In this document: one piece after another, positions 18,033 to 27,678 of the stretch
How positions within the stretch are numbered: position 1 is the first letter of the stretch
Layout of the letters: each line of letters begins with the position of its first letter
Assembly: GCA_052400625.1 (NCBI GenBank)
Contig: JBQTGH010000002.1
Origin: Thermophagus sp052400625
GTDB taxonomy: Bacteria > Bacteroidota > Bacteroidia > Bacteroidales > Marinilabiliaceae
Direction: 5' to 3' (one strand)
DNA: 64,000 nt
The notes under the pieces: generated by a model
Database searches by the model: none
What the model saw: the letters and a program-made list of their open reading frames with translations, nothing else
What the model was told of the DNA's origin: nothing
Made by a program: the position numbers and the translations under genes

Positions 18033-20195
18033 ATGATAGCAACCAAAGTACCACTTAGGATTCTCCTCCTTATTTCGATCCTCTTCAGCGCTTGCCAAAA
18101 TGAAAAATACTACCAAAATCAGGTAGCCTTCGCAGAAGGAGAATCACTCCAAAGCAAGATTCACAAAGCAGCCCGAGTAGTCCCAACCCAAAAACAACTG
18201 GATTGGCAAAAACTGGAAATGACCGCATTCATTCACTTCGGCATCAACACATTTACCGGACGGGAATGGGGCGACGGAACCGAATCTCCCCAACTGTTCA
18301 ACCCCACAGAGTTTGATGCCCATCAATGGGTCAAAAGCCTAAAAGAAGGCGGCATGCAAATGGTCATTGTTACGGCCAAACATCACGACGGCTTTTGTCT
18401 CTGGCCGACCCAAACCACATCGCACTCGGTAGCCTCCTCCCCTTGGAAAGATGGCAAGGGAGACGTCGTGCGGGAAGTGAAAAATGCCTGTAAAGCCTTG
18501 GGCCTGAAATTCGGGATCTATCTTTCGCCATGGGATCGCCACGCTCAATGCTATGGCGATTCACCGGCCTATAACCAATATTTTCTGGAGCAACTAACAG
18601 AGCTTCTTACATGGTACGGGCAAGTGGATGAAGTATGGTTTGATGGAGCCAACGGCGAAGGCCCCAACGGGAAAAAGCAAGAATATGATTGGAAGGCCTA
18701 TTATGAAAAAATAGAAGAGCTCCAGCCACAGGCCGTTATAGCCATAATGGGCGAGGACGTACGTTGGGTAGGCACAGAAACCGGGTATGGCCGCGAAACA
18801 GAATGGAGTGTTACGGCCCTTGCCCCAGGCGGTACACCCAGAATGAAAGCCATCAACGAACAGCTGGGAATCAATGCGCAATCACCCGATTTGGGGAGCC
18901 GAAGCTTAATTGAGAAAGCCAATCACCTCTTTTGGTATCCTGCCGAAGTGGATGTCTCTATCCGCCCCGGCTGGTTTTATCACCCCGAAGAGGATCACCG
19001 GGTTAAATCTCTCGCCAAACTGATCGACATTTACTTCAATTCAGTGGGTATGAATGCAGTCCTGCTTCTAAACGTTCCTCCCGACCAACGCGGACTCATT
19101 CATGAGAATGATGCAAAACGTTTAAAGGAATTCAAAACTTATCTCGACCATACTTTTTCAGAGAATATGCTGGAAGGAGCAGTCTTTTCGAAGACCACTT
19201 CCTCACAAACCATTCCATCCGACAACAATATAATGGGGAATACATGGATTGCAGCTAAACATCCTGCATCGGCCGAGATCAATCTCAATGGTGCCAAAAC
19301 CTTCAATGTCATCCTGCTTCAGGAAGATATTACGAAAGGTCAGCGGGTGGAAAAATTCAGCGTTGAAATATGGACTGATAATCAGTGGAAATCCGTTGCG
19401 TCTTCAACGACTATAGGCTACAAAAAGCTGTTGCGACTACCCGAAACCACCACCTCAAAAATTCGCATTATTATTGAAGAAAGCCGTGACAAAGCCATCA
19501 TTGCAAACTTGGGGCTCTATCGTGCACCGGAACTATTATCCGATCCCATCATTCTCAGAAACAAAACCGGATTGGTAACCATCACCGGCGAAAGCCCCAA
19601 CCCCGTCATCCGATATACGCTGGACGGATCAGATCCCACGCCCTCTTCTTTGAAATATGAAGGCCCTTTTTTACTTAAGGATGGCGGGATTGTCAAAGCC
19701 CGAATTTTCATCAACCATTTTAAGGAACAAAGTGAGGTCGTGACAAAGAGCTTCCATATCAACCAATCTAAATGGAAAGTGGTTGACTTTAGCGACCAGC
19801 ATAGTGGCTATCCGGCAGAAAATGCCATTGACGGAAACGAATCTACCATGTGGCACACCCCCTGGAGCGATAAGGTAAAATCGCATCCTCACCACCTAAC
19901 CGTTGACATGGGAGAAAGCATCCCAATAGAAGGATTTTATTATACCCCAAGAATCGATGAGATCAAAAGCGGCACCATTGCCAGATACTCTTTTTGGCTA
20001 AGTGCCGATGGGAAAAAATGGAAAAAGATTATCCAACACGGAGAGTTCGGAAATATCGCCAACAATCCCATTCAGCAAGAAGTAAAATTCGATCAAACCT
20101 ATAGCGGGAGGTTCTTTAAATTCATATCGCACGAAGGGGCTTTTGAAGAAGCATGGATTTCGGCAGCCGAGATTGGGGTATTGAATAAGAAATAA
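18033..20195 (+). CDS. Alpha-L-fucosidase, GH29, with C-terminal carbohydrate-binding domains
   Basis: This exported lipoprotein (signal ending LLISILFSAC) removes alpha-linked L-fucose. The GH29 barrel runs from about residue 45 to 375, with MTAFIHFGINTFTGREWG, TAKHHDGFCLWPT and the nucleophile Asp204 in EVWFDGANGEG. The WFDGANGEGP context resembles GH29-B enzymes, which prefer alpha-1,3/4-fucose in Lewis-type structures; that is inference. After the barrel come a chitobiase/hexosaminidase C-terminal-like domain (VIRYTLDGSDPTPSS, about 520-575) and an F5/8 type C (CBM32-like) domain (about 585-715, AIDGNESTMWHTPW). It is the first glycosidase of the locus, 225 bp after susD. Confidence 0.94.
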   Translation: MIATKVPLRILLLISILFSACQNEKYYQNQVAFAEGESLQSKIHKAARVVPTQKQLDWQKLEMTAFIHFGINTFTGREWGDGTESPQLFNPTEFDAHQWVKSLKEGGMQMVIVTAKHHDGFCLWPTQTTSHSVASSPWKDGKGDVVREVKNACKALGLKFGIYLSPWDRHAQCYGDSPAYNQYFLEQLTELLTWYGQVDEVWFDGANGEGPNGKKQEYDWKAYYEKIEELQPQAVIAIMGEDVRWVGTETGYGRETEWSVTALAPGGTPRMKAINEQLGINAQSPDLGSRSLIEKANHLFWYPAEVDVSIRPGWFYHPEEDHRVKSLAKLIDIYFNSVGMNAVLLLNVPPDQRGLIHENDAKRLKEFKTYLDHTFSENMLEGAVFSKTTSSQTIPSDNNIMGNTWIAAKHPASAEINLNGAKTFNVILLQEDITKGQRVEKFSVEIWTDNQWKSVASSTTIGYKKLLRLPETTTSKIRIIIEESRDKAIIANLGLYRAPELLSDPIILRNKTGLVTITGESPNPVIRYTLDGSDPTPSSLKYEGPFLLKDGGIVKARIFINHFKEQSEVVTKSFHINQSKWKVVDFSDQHSGYPAENAIDGNESTMWHTPWSDKVKSHPHHLTVDMGESIPIEGFYYTPRIDEIKSGTIARYSFWLSADGKKWKKIIQHGEFGNIANNPIQQEVKFDQTYSGRFFKFISHEGAFEEAWISAAEIGVLNKK

Positions 20196-20289
20196 ACAGA
20201 TGCTCCCCAATGGATTGGCATCTCAATTTTGTTTTAAAAAATTAAAGACTGGTCAATTTTGGACCAATATTCTTGTAATTCACATATTT

Positions 20290-23200
20290 ATGAAAACCAT
20301 ATTTCCAGTTTTACTACTTTTCAATCACTTTTTGGTATTAAATGGGCAATCCACCTCACCCAAAGAGTGGGAGAATCCGTTAATCACCGAAATCAATAAA
20401 GAACCCGCCAGAGCCTCCTTTACCGCCTACCCTTCCCCTGAGAAAGCGTTATCAGGAGAACCATCTCCCTTTTCGCGCACCCTCAACGGGCAATGGAAAT
20501 TTCATTTTTCCCAATCCCCTGATGAAAGACCAATTCATTTCTATGAAGATTCTTATGACGTCAGTAACTGGGCAGAAATAAAAGTCCCCGGGAACTGGGA
20601 AATAGAAGGTTTTGGAATTCCGATTTATGTCAATATAAAATACGAATTTGCAGATCCCAGAACGCCCATCACAGAACTGAAGAAAGGACCAGAACCGCCA
20701 AGGGTGCCTCACGACTTTAACCCTGTTGGATCCTACCGCAGAACCTTTGAGATACCAAAGGAATGGGAAAACCGTCAAATCTTTATTCATCTGGGGGCTG
20801 TCAAGTCAGCTTTTTATATCTGGATTAACGGTCGCAAGGTAGGCTACAGCCAAGGAAGCAAACTGCCGGCCGAATTTGATATCACCCAATTTGTAACCCC
20901 GGGACAAACCAATACGGTGGCCCTTGAAGTTTATCGATGGAGTGACGGAAGCTATCTGGAATGTCAGGATTTTTGGCGTATTTCCGGCATTGAAAGAGAT
21001 GTGGAAATCTATTGCAGACCCAAGACCCGCATCCGGGATTTAGAGGTGGTATCGACCCTGAATGATGGTTACAATCATGGGCTCCTTGATCTGTATGTGG
21101 ATATCAAAAACCATGTTTTCGAAAACCAAAACATATTGTTGTCCCTCTCTTTATTCGATAAAGAAAAATTGTTATTGACCCGAGAACAGTCTTTGACCAT
21201 TCCCAAAGGCAGTGAAAGAACCGCCGAATTCCATGCTTCTTTGGCGAATATCCGACCATGGAATGCCGAGCAACCGAAGCTTTACAAACTACTTATTACC
21301 TTATCTAACGAAGAGGGAATCCCAATGGAAAGTATTGTTCGCAATATCGGATTCCGATCTGTAGAAATCAAACGCGGGCAATTACTCATAAACGGAGTAC
21401 CCATAACAATTAAAGGCGTCAATTTGCACGAACACCATCCCGAAAGAGGGCATGTCATGGATGAGGAGATGTGGCTACGCGACATAAAACTGATGAAACA
21501 AAACAACATCAATGCGGTACGTTTGGCCCACTACCCTCAGGCAGAACGATGGTATGAATTGTGCGATGAATATGGACTGTATATCGTGGATGAAGCCAAT
21601 ATTGAGTCTCACGGGATGGGCTATGGCGAGCGTTCTTTGGCCAAAGATCCGCTATGGGAGAAAGCACATGTTGAACGCATGACCCGAATGGTAGAACGGG
21701 ATAAGAACCACCCTTCTGTCATCATCTGGTCAATGGGCAACGAAGGAGGTAACGGCGTTAATTTCTATGCCGGATACCAAGCCATAAAAGCGCTGGATCG
21801 CAGCCAACGCCCCGTTCAATACGAACGCACCGAAATTGGGAGTCGCTATGCGCTCGACTTCGACTGGAACACCGATATTATTGTTCCCCAGTACCCCGAC
21901 CCGGCAACCTTTGAGTGGTTTGGGCAGAAGCTGTTGGACCGTCCCTTTATCCCATCAGAATATGCTCACGCCATGGGCAACAGCATGGGCAACTTTCAAG
22001 ATTACTGGGATGTTATTAACCAATATCCTCAGCTACAAGGCGGTTTTATATGGGACTGGGTAGATCAGGGGATCCATGTAACCAACGATCACGGCCAAAA
22101 GATTTTTGCATATGGTGGTTATTTTGGTACAGACATGCCCAGCGATGGTAATTTCCTGCTCAACGGGATAGTAAGTGCCGACCGTAAACCCAAACCAGGC
22201 CTGTTTGAGGCCAAAAAAGCACATGAATGGATCACCTTCCAGCCGTTACGGTTGAATGATACGGTTGCAAAGCTACTGGTAGAAAACCGCTATGATTTCT
22301 CGAACCTGAGAAACTTTAAAATTACCGCATACATCAAAGCCGATGGGAAAACCCTCAAAACCATTCATCTTCCTGTTTTAGAAACGGCTCCCCATCAGGG
22401 TGAAACCATCTCTTTTGACATCTCCGGAGTTCAGATAGCCCCTAATACCGAATACTTCCTCGAGATGGAGGCCTCCAATCGGGCACCAACGGGTCTTGTT
22501 CCGGCCGGTCATATTGTGGCACGAGAACAAATAAAATTGCCTTGGGAAGCCAAAACGGAGGAAAAGAGGATGCCCCAAAGCGGCGTAAAAATGTTAGAAT
22601 CGGTGAACGCTTTTGTCTTTCAGGCAGGCGACATCGAACTTTCAATTGACAAACAAAACGGACGGATTATTAGATATCGTCTGAACAAAACAGACTTATT
22701 AAAGGCCGACGGCGGCCCAGCACCGGATTTTTGGAGGGCTCCCAACGATAATGATTTTGGTGCAGGAATGCCCCGGAATAACATAAACTGGAAAAAAGCT
22801 ACCCACGAACAACATTTATCGAAAATAAATGTCGAAAAAAACCATTTGGGAGAATATCTGGTAAATGTAGTATGGAACTTACCGGCTGTAAACAGTCTAT
22901 TTTACACCTCCTACATCATTCATGGCGATGGCAGCGTGACATTAAAAAACAGACTATCGGCCTCTACAACCGAAAAAAGTGACATCCCAAGAGTCGGAAT
23001 GGTCTTGTTACTTCCACGCGAGTTTGATCAACTAACCTGGTTCGGGCGCGGCCCCTGGGAAAACTATGTGGACCGCAAAGCTTCTGCTTTCGTCGGGCTC
23101 TACAAATCATCCGTTTCCAACCAATTAGAACCCTATGAGCGTCCGCAGGAAAATGGGAACAAGACAGATGTGCGATGGGCTGCCCTTACCAATCGAAAAG

Positions 23201-23538
23201 GGATTGGGCTAATGGCCATTTCAAAAGAACATCCCAAGGAAGGGTTTGAAATGACGGCCATGCCATATCTAACGGCTGACTTTGATGCCACAACAGGCTA
23301 CGAATATGGACCAGTTCATGAGGAGCAAAAACACATTGCTTCAGTCAAAGAACGCAATCTGATTCGCTGGAACCTCGATTACGGACAGCGTGGCGTGGGG
23401 GGAGTTAACAGTTGGGGGGCACAACCGCTTGAAAAATACCAACTGGATCCCGAAAAAGCGTACAGCTATTCTTTTACTTTGGTACCTGTTTCCAAATCGG
23501 GAACCGTGGAATTGACACAAAAAAGCAAACAACATTAA
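20290..23538 (+). CDS. Beta-galactosidase, GH2 (LacZ type), exported
   Basis: This 1082-residue enzyme cleaves terminal beta-galactose. The ATG at 20290 gives a signal peptide (KTIFPVLLLFNHFLVLNGQS); an earlier ATG at 20200 is less likely. Domains in order are the sugar-binding jelly roll (about 40-220), an immunoglobulin-like domain (225-335), the TIM barrel (335-640) with acid/base Glu485 in WSMGNEGGNG and nucleophile Glu557 in PSEYAHAMGNS, another Ig-like domain, and a beta-galactosidase small chain (about 780-1070). The motif FGRGPWENYVDRK is typical of that last domain. The gene is 95 bp after the fucosidase and 74 bp before the hexosaminidase. Confidence 0.95.
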   Translation: MKTIFPVLLLFNHFLVLNGQSTSPKEWENPLITEINKEPARASFTAYPSPEKALSGEPSPFSRTLNGQWKFHFSQSPDERPIHFYEDSYDVSNWAEIKVPGNWEIEGFGIPIYVNIKYEFADPRTPITELKKGPEPPRVPHDFNPVGSYRRTFEIPKEWENRQIFIHLGAVKSAFYIWINGRKVGYSQGSKLPAEFDITQFVTPGQTNTVALEVYRWSDGSYLECQDFWRISGIERDVEIYCRPKTRIRDLEVVSTLNDGYNHGLLDLYVDIKNHVFENQNILLSLSLFDKEKLLLTREQSLTIPKGSERTAEFHASLANIRPWNAEQPKLYKLLITLSNEEGIPMESIVRNIGFRSVEIKRGQLLINGVPITIKGVNLHEHHPERGHVMDEEMWLRDIKLMKQNNINAVRLAHYPQAERWYELCDEYGLYIVDEANIESHGMGYGERSLAKDPLWEKAHVERMTRMVERDKNHPSVIIWSMGNEGGNGVNFYAGYQAIKALDRSQRPVQYERTEIGSRYALDFDWNTDIIVPQYPDPATFEWFGQKLLDRPFIPSEYAHAMGNSMGNFQDYWDVINQYPQLQGGFIWDWVDQGIHVTNDHGQKIFAYGGYFGTDMPSDGNFLLNGIVSADRKPKPGLFEAKKAHEWITFQPLRLNDTVAKLLVENRYDFSNLRNFKITAYIKADGKTLKTIHLPVLETAPHQGETISFDISGVQIAPNTEYFLEMEASNRAPTGLVPAGHIVAREQIKLPWEAKTEEKRMPQSGVKMLESVNAFVFQAGDIELSIDKQNGRIIRYRLNKTDLLKADGGPAPDFWRAPNDNDFGAGMPRNNINWKKATHEQHLSKINVEKNHLGEYLVNVVWNLPAVNSLFYTSYIIHGDGSVTLKNRLSASTTEKSDIPRVGMVLLLPREFDQLTWFGRGPWENYVDRKASAFVGLYKSSVSNQLEPYERPQENGNKTDVRWAALTNRKGIGLMAISKEHPKEGFEMTAMPYLTADFDATTGYEYGPVHEEQKHIASVKERNLIRWNLDYGQRGVGGVNSWGAQPLEKYQLDPEKAYSYSFTLVPVSKSGTVELTQKSKQH

Positions 23539-23611
23539 CCTATTAAACAGTACCTACAAACGATCATCAATTGGCATACTTCATTCATAAAATAACCATA
23601 AAAATATCGCA

Positions 23612-25948
23612 ATGAAACACAGAATGCTAACATTATCTATTGCTATAGGCATGACCCTCTTTTCTGGGTGTAAGTCTGGAGATACAACCAGCAAGCAGCT
23701 CTCAATCATTCCATTGCCCAAGGAAATGAAAGTTCATGGAGGCGAATTTCGCTTATCCGATGATACAAAAATTATTTTTTCACCCAACGACAAAGAAATT
23801 AAAAGTGTTGCAGGTTATCTGGCAAATCTTATCGCCCCAGCAACAGGGTTTAATCTGCCTCTTCTTTCAGGCTCTGAGCCCACAAAAAATGCCATATTTT
23901 TGAATATCAACGAAGGCATTACAGGGCAAAAAGGCGTTTACCATTTGGCCGTTACCAACAATACAATCACCATTGAAGCACCCGAATCAATAGGCTTATT
24001 TTACGGGGTTCAATCTCTTCGACAATTGCTACCACCGGAAATTGAATCGCAATCGGTTCAGTCAGATATTCGTTGGGTTATTCCTGCAGTAACGATAAAG
24101 GATGAGCCTCAATTTCAGTACCGTGGATTACATCTTGATGTGTGCCGCCATTTCTTTCCTGTCAGCTTCATAAAAAAATATATCGATCTGCTGGCCCTGC
24201 ATAAGATGAACAAATTTCACTGGCACCTAACCGATGACCAAGGCTGGCGGCTGGAAATAAAAAAATATCCCAAACTCCAGGAAGTGGCCAGTCAGCGTAA
24301 AGAAACACTTATTGGTCATGGAGGAAAAAAGCCTTTCAAATTCGACGGAAAGCCTTACGGCGGATACTACACACAAGAAGAAGCCAGGGAAATTGTAGAA
24401 TATGCAGCCCAACGATATATCACGGTGATTCCTGAAATTGAAATGCCGGGGCATGCAACGGCCGCCTTGGCCGCCTATCCCCACGTAGGATGTACCGAAG
24501 GCCCTTACGAAGTGATCACAAGATGGGGAGTCTTCCCTGATATTTATTGTGCAGGGAAAGAAGCAACATTTGAATTCCTTGAAAATGTCTTGCTCGAGGT
24601 AATCGATATTTTTCCAAGCCAATATATCCATATTGGAGGGGATGAAGCGCCCAAGGATCGATGGAAGAAATGTCCGCTTTGTCAGGCACGTATCCGCAAA
24701 GAAAATCTTAAAAATGAACATGAACTACAAAGCTACTTCATCGGTCGGATAGAAAAATTCCTGAACAAACATGGACGTCAGATTATAGGATGGGACGAAA
24801 TCCTCGAAGGGGGGTTAGCCCCTGGTGCCACGGTTATGTCCTGGCGAGGGGAAACCGGAGGTATTCAGGCCGCTAAAATGAACCACGATGTAATAATGAC
24901 ACCTAATTCACACTTATACTTCGACTTTTATCAAACAGACCCCAAAAACGAACCATTAGCGATTGGGGGTTATCTCCCTCTGGAAAAAGTGTATTCATAC
25001 CATCCCGTACCAAAGGAACTGACGCCCACTGAAGCCAAACATATATTAGGTGCACAAGGTAATTTATGGACCGAATACGTAAAAACCCAAGAGCACGCAG
25101 AATACATGGTTTTCCCAAGAGCTGCAGCTTTGGCCGAAGTCGTATGGACGCCCCAGGAAAAAAGAAATTACTCTGATTTCCGGCGTCGTTTGGAAAACCA
25201 TTTCAAACGCCTTGATGTTCTTGATGTGAATTATTTCTATGAAGTACCTAAACCAATGGCTAACACTAACAAAGCCGGTTTTCTCGACTCTACAGAGATT
25301 GTTCTAAGCGCACCTATTCCCGATACAGAAGTCAGATACACCCTTGATGGATCAACCCCTTCAAAAGAATCGTCACTCTATATCCAACCGATCCATGTAA
25401 CCAACACAGGCGTAATAAAAGCCATCACGGTAAAAAACGAGACAGGCGAAACAAGCTCTGTATTGGAAATCCCGGTTAAAAAAGTGCAATATATCCCTGC
25501 AGCAGATAAGATCACCCCTGCCAAACAAGGTCTCAGCTATGCCTACTACAAAGGCTTTTTCCATAGCGTAAAACAACTTCATGAAACAAAACCACAAACG
25601 AAAGGGGTTGTTAGCGACCAGCAATTCATTCCAGACATCGCTAAAAATGAACCGTTTGGTATGATCTTTACCGGATATTTGCCAATCAAGGAAGAAGGAA
25701 TATATCATTTTTTCCTTACCTCTGACGATGGCAGTATTCTTTATCTGAACGGGGAAGAACTTATCAACAACGACGGGTTGCATGCAGCCCAAACAGTCGA
25801 TGAGCCCGTGGCATTAAAAGCCGGTTATCACGCCATCTCACTCTTGTTTACAGAGGGTGGCGGTGGCTTCAAGCTTGATTTGAAAGCTAAATTTCCGGAC
25901 GGATCAATAAAAGAATTAAATCCTTCCCAATTTGTTGTCAATCAATAA
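23612..25948 (+). CDS. Beta-N-acetylhexosaminidase, GH20, with C-terminal PA14-like domain
   Basis: This lipoprotein (signal ending MTLFSGC) releases terminal beta-GlcNAc or beta-GalNAc. A GH20b N-terminal domain covers about residues 30-165. The GH20 barrel follows (about 168-510), opening with YRGLHLDVCRHFFPVSFIKK and carrying the catalytic Asp344-Glu345 pair in IHIGGDEAPK; the Asp orients the substrate N-acetyl group. Then come a hexosaminidase C-terminal-like segment (VRYTLDGSTPSKESS) and a PA14-like domain (about 650-775, FTGYLPIKEEGIYHFFLTSD), which probably binds sugar. The length of 778 residues reflects these extra domains. It closes the glycosidase operon just before a strong terminator. 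Confidence 0.95.
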   Translation: MKHRMLTLSIAIGMTLFSGCKSGDTTSKQLSIIPLPKEMKVHGGEFRLSDDTKIIFSPNDKEIKSVAGYLANLIAPATGFNLPLLSGSEPTKNAIFLNINEGITGQKGVYHLAVTNNTITIEAPESIGLFYGVQSLRQLLPPEIESQSVQSDIRWVIPAVTIKDEPQFQYRGLHLDVCRHFFPVSFIKKYIDLLALHKMNKFHWHLTDDQGWRLEIKKYPKLQEVASQRKETLIGHGGKKPFKFDGKPYGGYYTQEEAREIVEYAAQRYITVIPEIEMPGHATAALAAYPHVGCTEGPYEVITRWGVFPDIYCAGKEATFEFLENVLLEVIDIFPSQYIHIGGDEAPKDRWKKCPLCQARIRKENLKNEHELQSYFIGRIEKFLNKHGRQIIGWDEILEGGLAPGATVMSWRGETGGIQAAKMNHDVIMTPNSHLYFDFYQTDPKNEPLAIGGYLPLEKVYSYHPVPKELTPTEAKHILGAQGNLWTEYVKTQEHAEYMVFPRAAALAEVVWTPQEKRNYSDFRRRLENHFKRLDVLDVNYFYEVPKPMANTNKAGFLDSTEIVLSAPIPDTEVRYTLDGSTPSKESSLYIQPIHVTNTGVIKAITVKNETGETSSVLEIPVKKVQYIPAADKITPAKQGLSYAYYKGFFHSVKQLHETKPQTKGVVSDQQFIPDIAKNEPFGMIFTGYLPIKEEGIYHFFLTSDDGSILYLNGEELINNDGLHAAQTVDEPVALKAGYHAISLLFTEGGGGFKLDLKAKFPDGSIKELNPSQFVVNQ

Positions 25949-25954
25949 ACGCAG

Positions 25955-25988
25955 AAACGGGGCTGTCCAAAAAGACAGCCCCGTTTTT
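25955..25988 (+). terminator. Terminator after the GH20 gene (GGCTGTCC family)
   Basis: AACGGGGCTGTC pairs with GACAGCCCCGTT around a short A-rich loop and is followed by five T. It lies 7 bp after the hexosaminidase stop. The same GGCTGTC core is used by two other terminators in this window. Confidence 0.85.
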
Positions 25989-26370
25989 AATAGGTTTACG
26001 ATGGTTACTATCTTAAAAAAGAATTAAATCAATTAGGGGAACAACCAAACGAAATAAAGACACTGCCCTTCATAATTTCATGGTATAGTAGTGCAAAGGC
26101 AGCGGGCCTAACAACCCTTAGAAAACATTCTGCAATGTTAAAATCTCATAGAAAATGGCATATTAAATGGGTTCAAACCCTCGATCTCTACTGGTCATTT
26201 AGAAGGCATGAAAAATAAAATAAAGGGGCTCAAGACAAAAGTAAATGGTTCTAGAAATATAGGATTTTTTTAATCTAAGAATATTAGATCTTCATCGTTT
26301 CAGGACCGCATTTTTGTAATGAACCTAAAAAATGAATTGAAGGAACGCAATAAAAGACATCGAAGTTCAC
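25989..26370. other. Intergenic region between converging GH20 and LacI genes
   Basis: About 380 bp without a supported gene. One plus-strand frame is open for about 74 codons from 25998 to 26218 but has no usable start codon at its beginning and matches no family I recognise; it may be a relic or chance. The end of the LacI transcript should lie here, but no clear minus-strand terminator is visible. Confidence 0.4.
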
Positions 26371-27435
26371 CTAAATATAATATTGAGCATTCTCTCTTGT
26401 TACCACATCCAAGGGTAAATATTTAATAGACTCCACTTCCTTTTTGAAAACCAAATAGTCGACCAACAAAGTTACGCCCCAGAATCCTTGTCCCTGGGGA
26501 TTTTGATTTATTAAAAAATCAATTATTCCTGCCTCCAGTAATTCAAGATTCCTGGAAAGCAGGTCATACCCCACAAGTTTCATTGAATTCATATTTCGTT
26601 GGATTAAATAGTCTCCAACAATAAAAGATCGAGAGTTCGTAACAAAAAAACCTCGGATATCTTGATTTTTTTCAAAAAGGTCGTCCAAAATTTTTTCATA
26701 TACATTTTTATCCCCCCAGTTACTAATTTCAGCACGAACTATATTAACCTTACGATCTGGATCTTTTTCACTGAAATAATCAATAAATCCTTGCTCTTTT
26801 CTGATAAGATGAGTTGAATTGGAAATTTCTTTATCAATATGAACCACCACAAAAGTTCCTTCAGAACACCCATAATGCAATAATTTACCTGCAAGGACTC
26901 CACTCTGATAAGAATCCTGCCCAACATATGATACCGGCTTATAATCGGGAATATGAGTATTAAACAAATTAAAGGGAATCCCAATTTTACTCCATCGATT
27001 TAAAAAGGCTAGAGACTCTCGGTAAAATATAGGAGCAACCAAAATACCATGGTAATTCAATTCCGAAATTTTTGCAGCTTCTTCTTTAAAGGAGTCTGAA
27101 TCGTTCTGATTAAATAAATACTTATCCACAATTACACCATATCGCCTCATTTGAGCTTCAGCCTCATCCACCCCCTTATTGGGTGCTTCCCAATATTCAT
27201 CATTAGCAGGATCCGGAATCAGTGCTGCAATTTTAAATTTCCCAGTTGTCACGAGGGCTCGGGCCAATACATTAGGCTCATAATTTAAAGCCTTCATACT
27301 TTTCAGTACCTTTTCCCTCGCTTCATCAGAAACCTTTCCTCTATTGTGAATAACACGGTCTACTGTTCCAGGCGAAACCTCTGCCAATTCAGCAATATCT
27401 TTTATCCTGGCTATTTTCTTCCCTCTTTTTGACAT
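26371..27435 (-). CDS. LacI-family transcriptional regulator
   Basis: This is a DNA-binding regulator of about 354 residues. The N-terminal helix-turn-helix (about 8-60) has IKDIAELAEVSPGTVDRVIH and the hinge helix NYEPNVLARAL, both classical for LacI. The rest is a periplasmic-binding-protein-like effector domain (IAALIPDPANDEYWEAPNKG, FNLFNTHIPDYKPVSYVGQD) of the subtype that binds free sugars. The start is set at the ATG at 27435 (MSKRGKKIARI), since the upstream extension to 27480 lacks the usual form. It is the last gene after the permease and the NagB fusion on the same strand, so it likely controls that group in response to fucose or amino sugar; the ligand is inference. Confidence 0.9.
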   Translation of the reverse strand: MSKRGKKIARIKDIAELAEVSPGTVDRVIHNRGKVSDEAREKVLKSMKALNYEPNVLARALVTTGKFKIAALIPDPANDEYWEAPNKGVDEAEAQMRRYGVIVDKYLFNQNDSDSFKEEAAKISELNYHGILVAPIFYRESLAFLNRWSKIGIPFNLFNTHIPDYKPVSYVGQDSYQSGVLAGKLLHYGCSEGTFVVVHIDKEISNSTHLIRKEQGFIDYFSEKDPDRKVNIVRAEISNWGDKNVYEKILDDLFEKNQDIRGFFVTNSRSFIVGDYLIQRNMNSMKLVGYDLLSRNLELLEAGIIDFLINQNPQGQGFWGVTLLVDYLVFKKEVESIKYLPLDVVTRENAQYYI

Positions 27436-27678
27436 TTGATAATTTGAACGAAAGCTTTTGATAAAAAATCCAAATTTCATTTGACCGGAAGGAAAATCCT
27501 ATACCGGTCGAATGAACTCTTAGAAAAATACTATTCACCCACACACAAATACCCCTCCTGTCCGACCAACTAGTTTCATCCGTATACATTATAGTTCATT
27601 TATTGGTTGGATGGAACTCGTATGACCATTATTTGATACATGTTCTTGTTGTGACAATCTCACATTGTCATGCTCGTT

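Noticed and set aside
25998..26218. 74-codon open stretch after the GH20 terminator
   Set aside because: No start codon near its beginning, no recognised motif, and no conserved neighbour; chance or an old relic.
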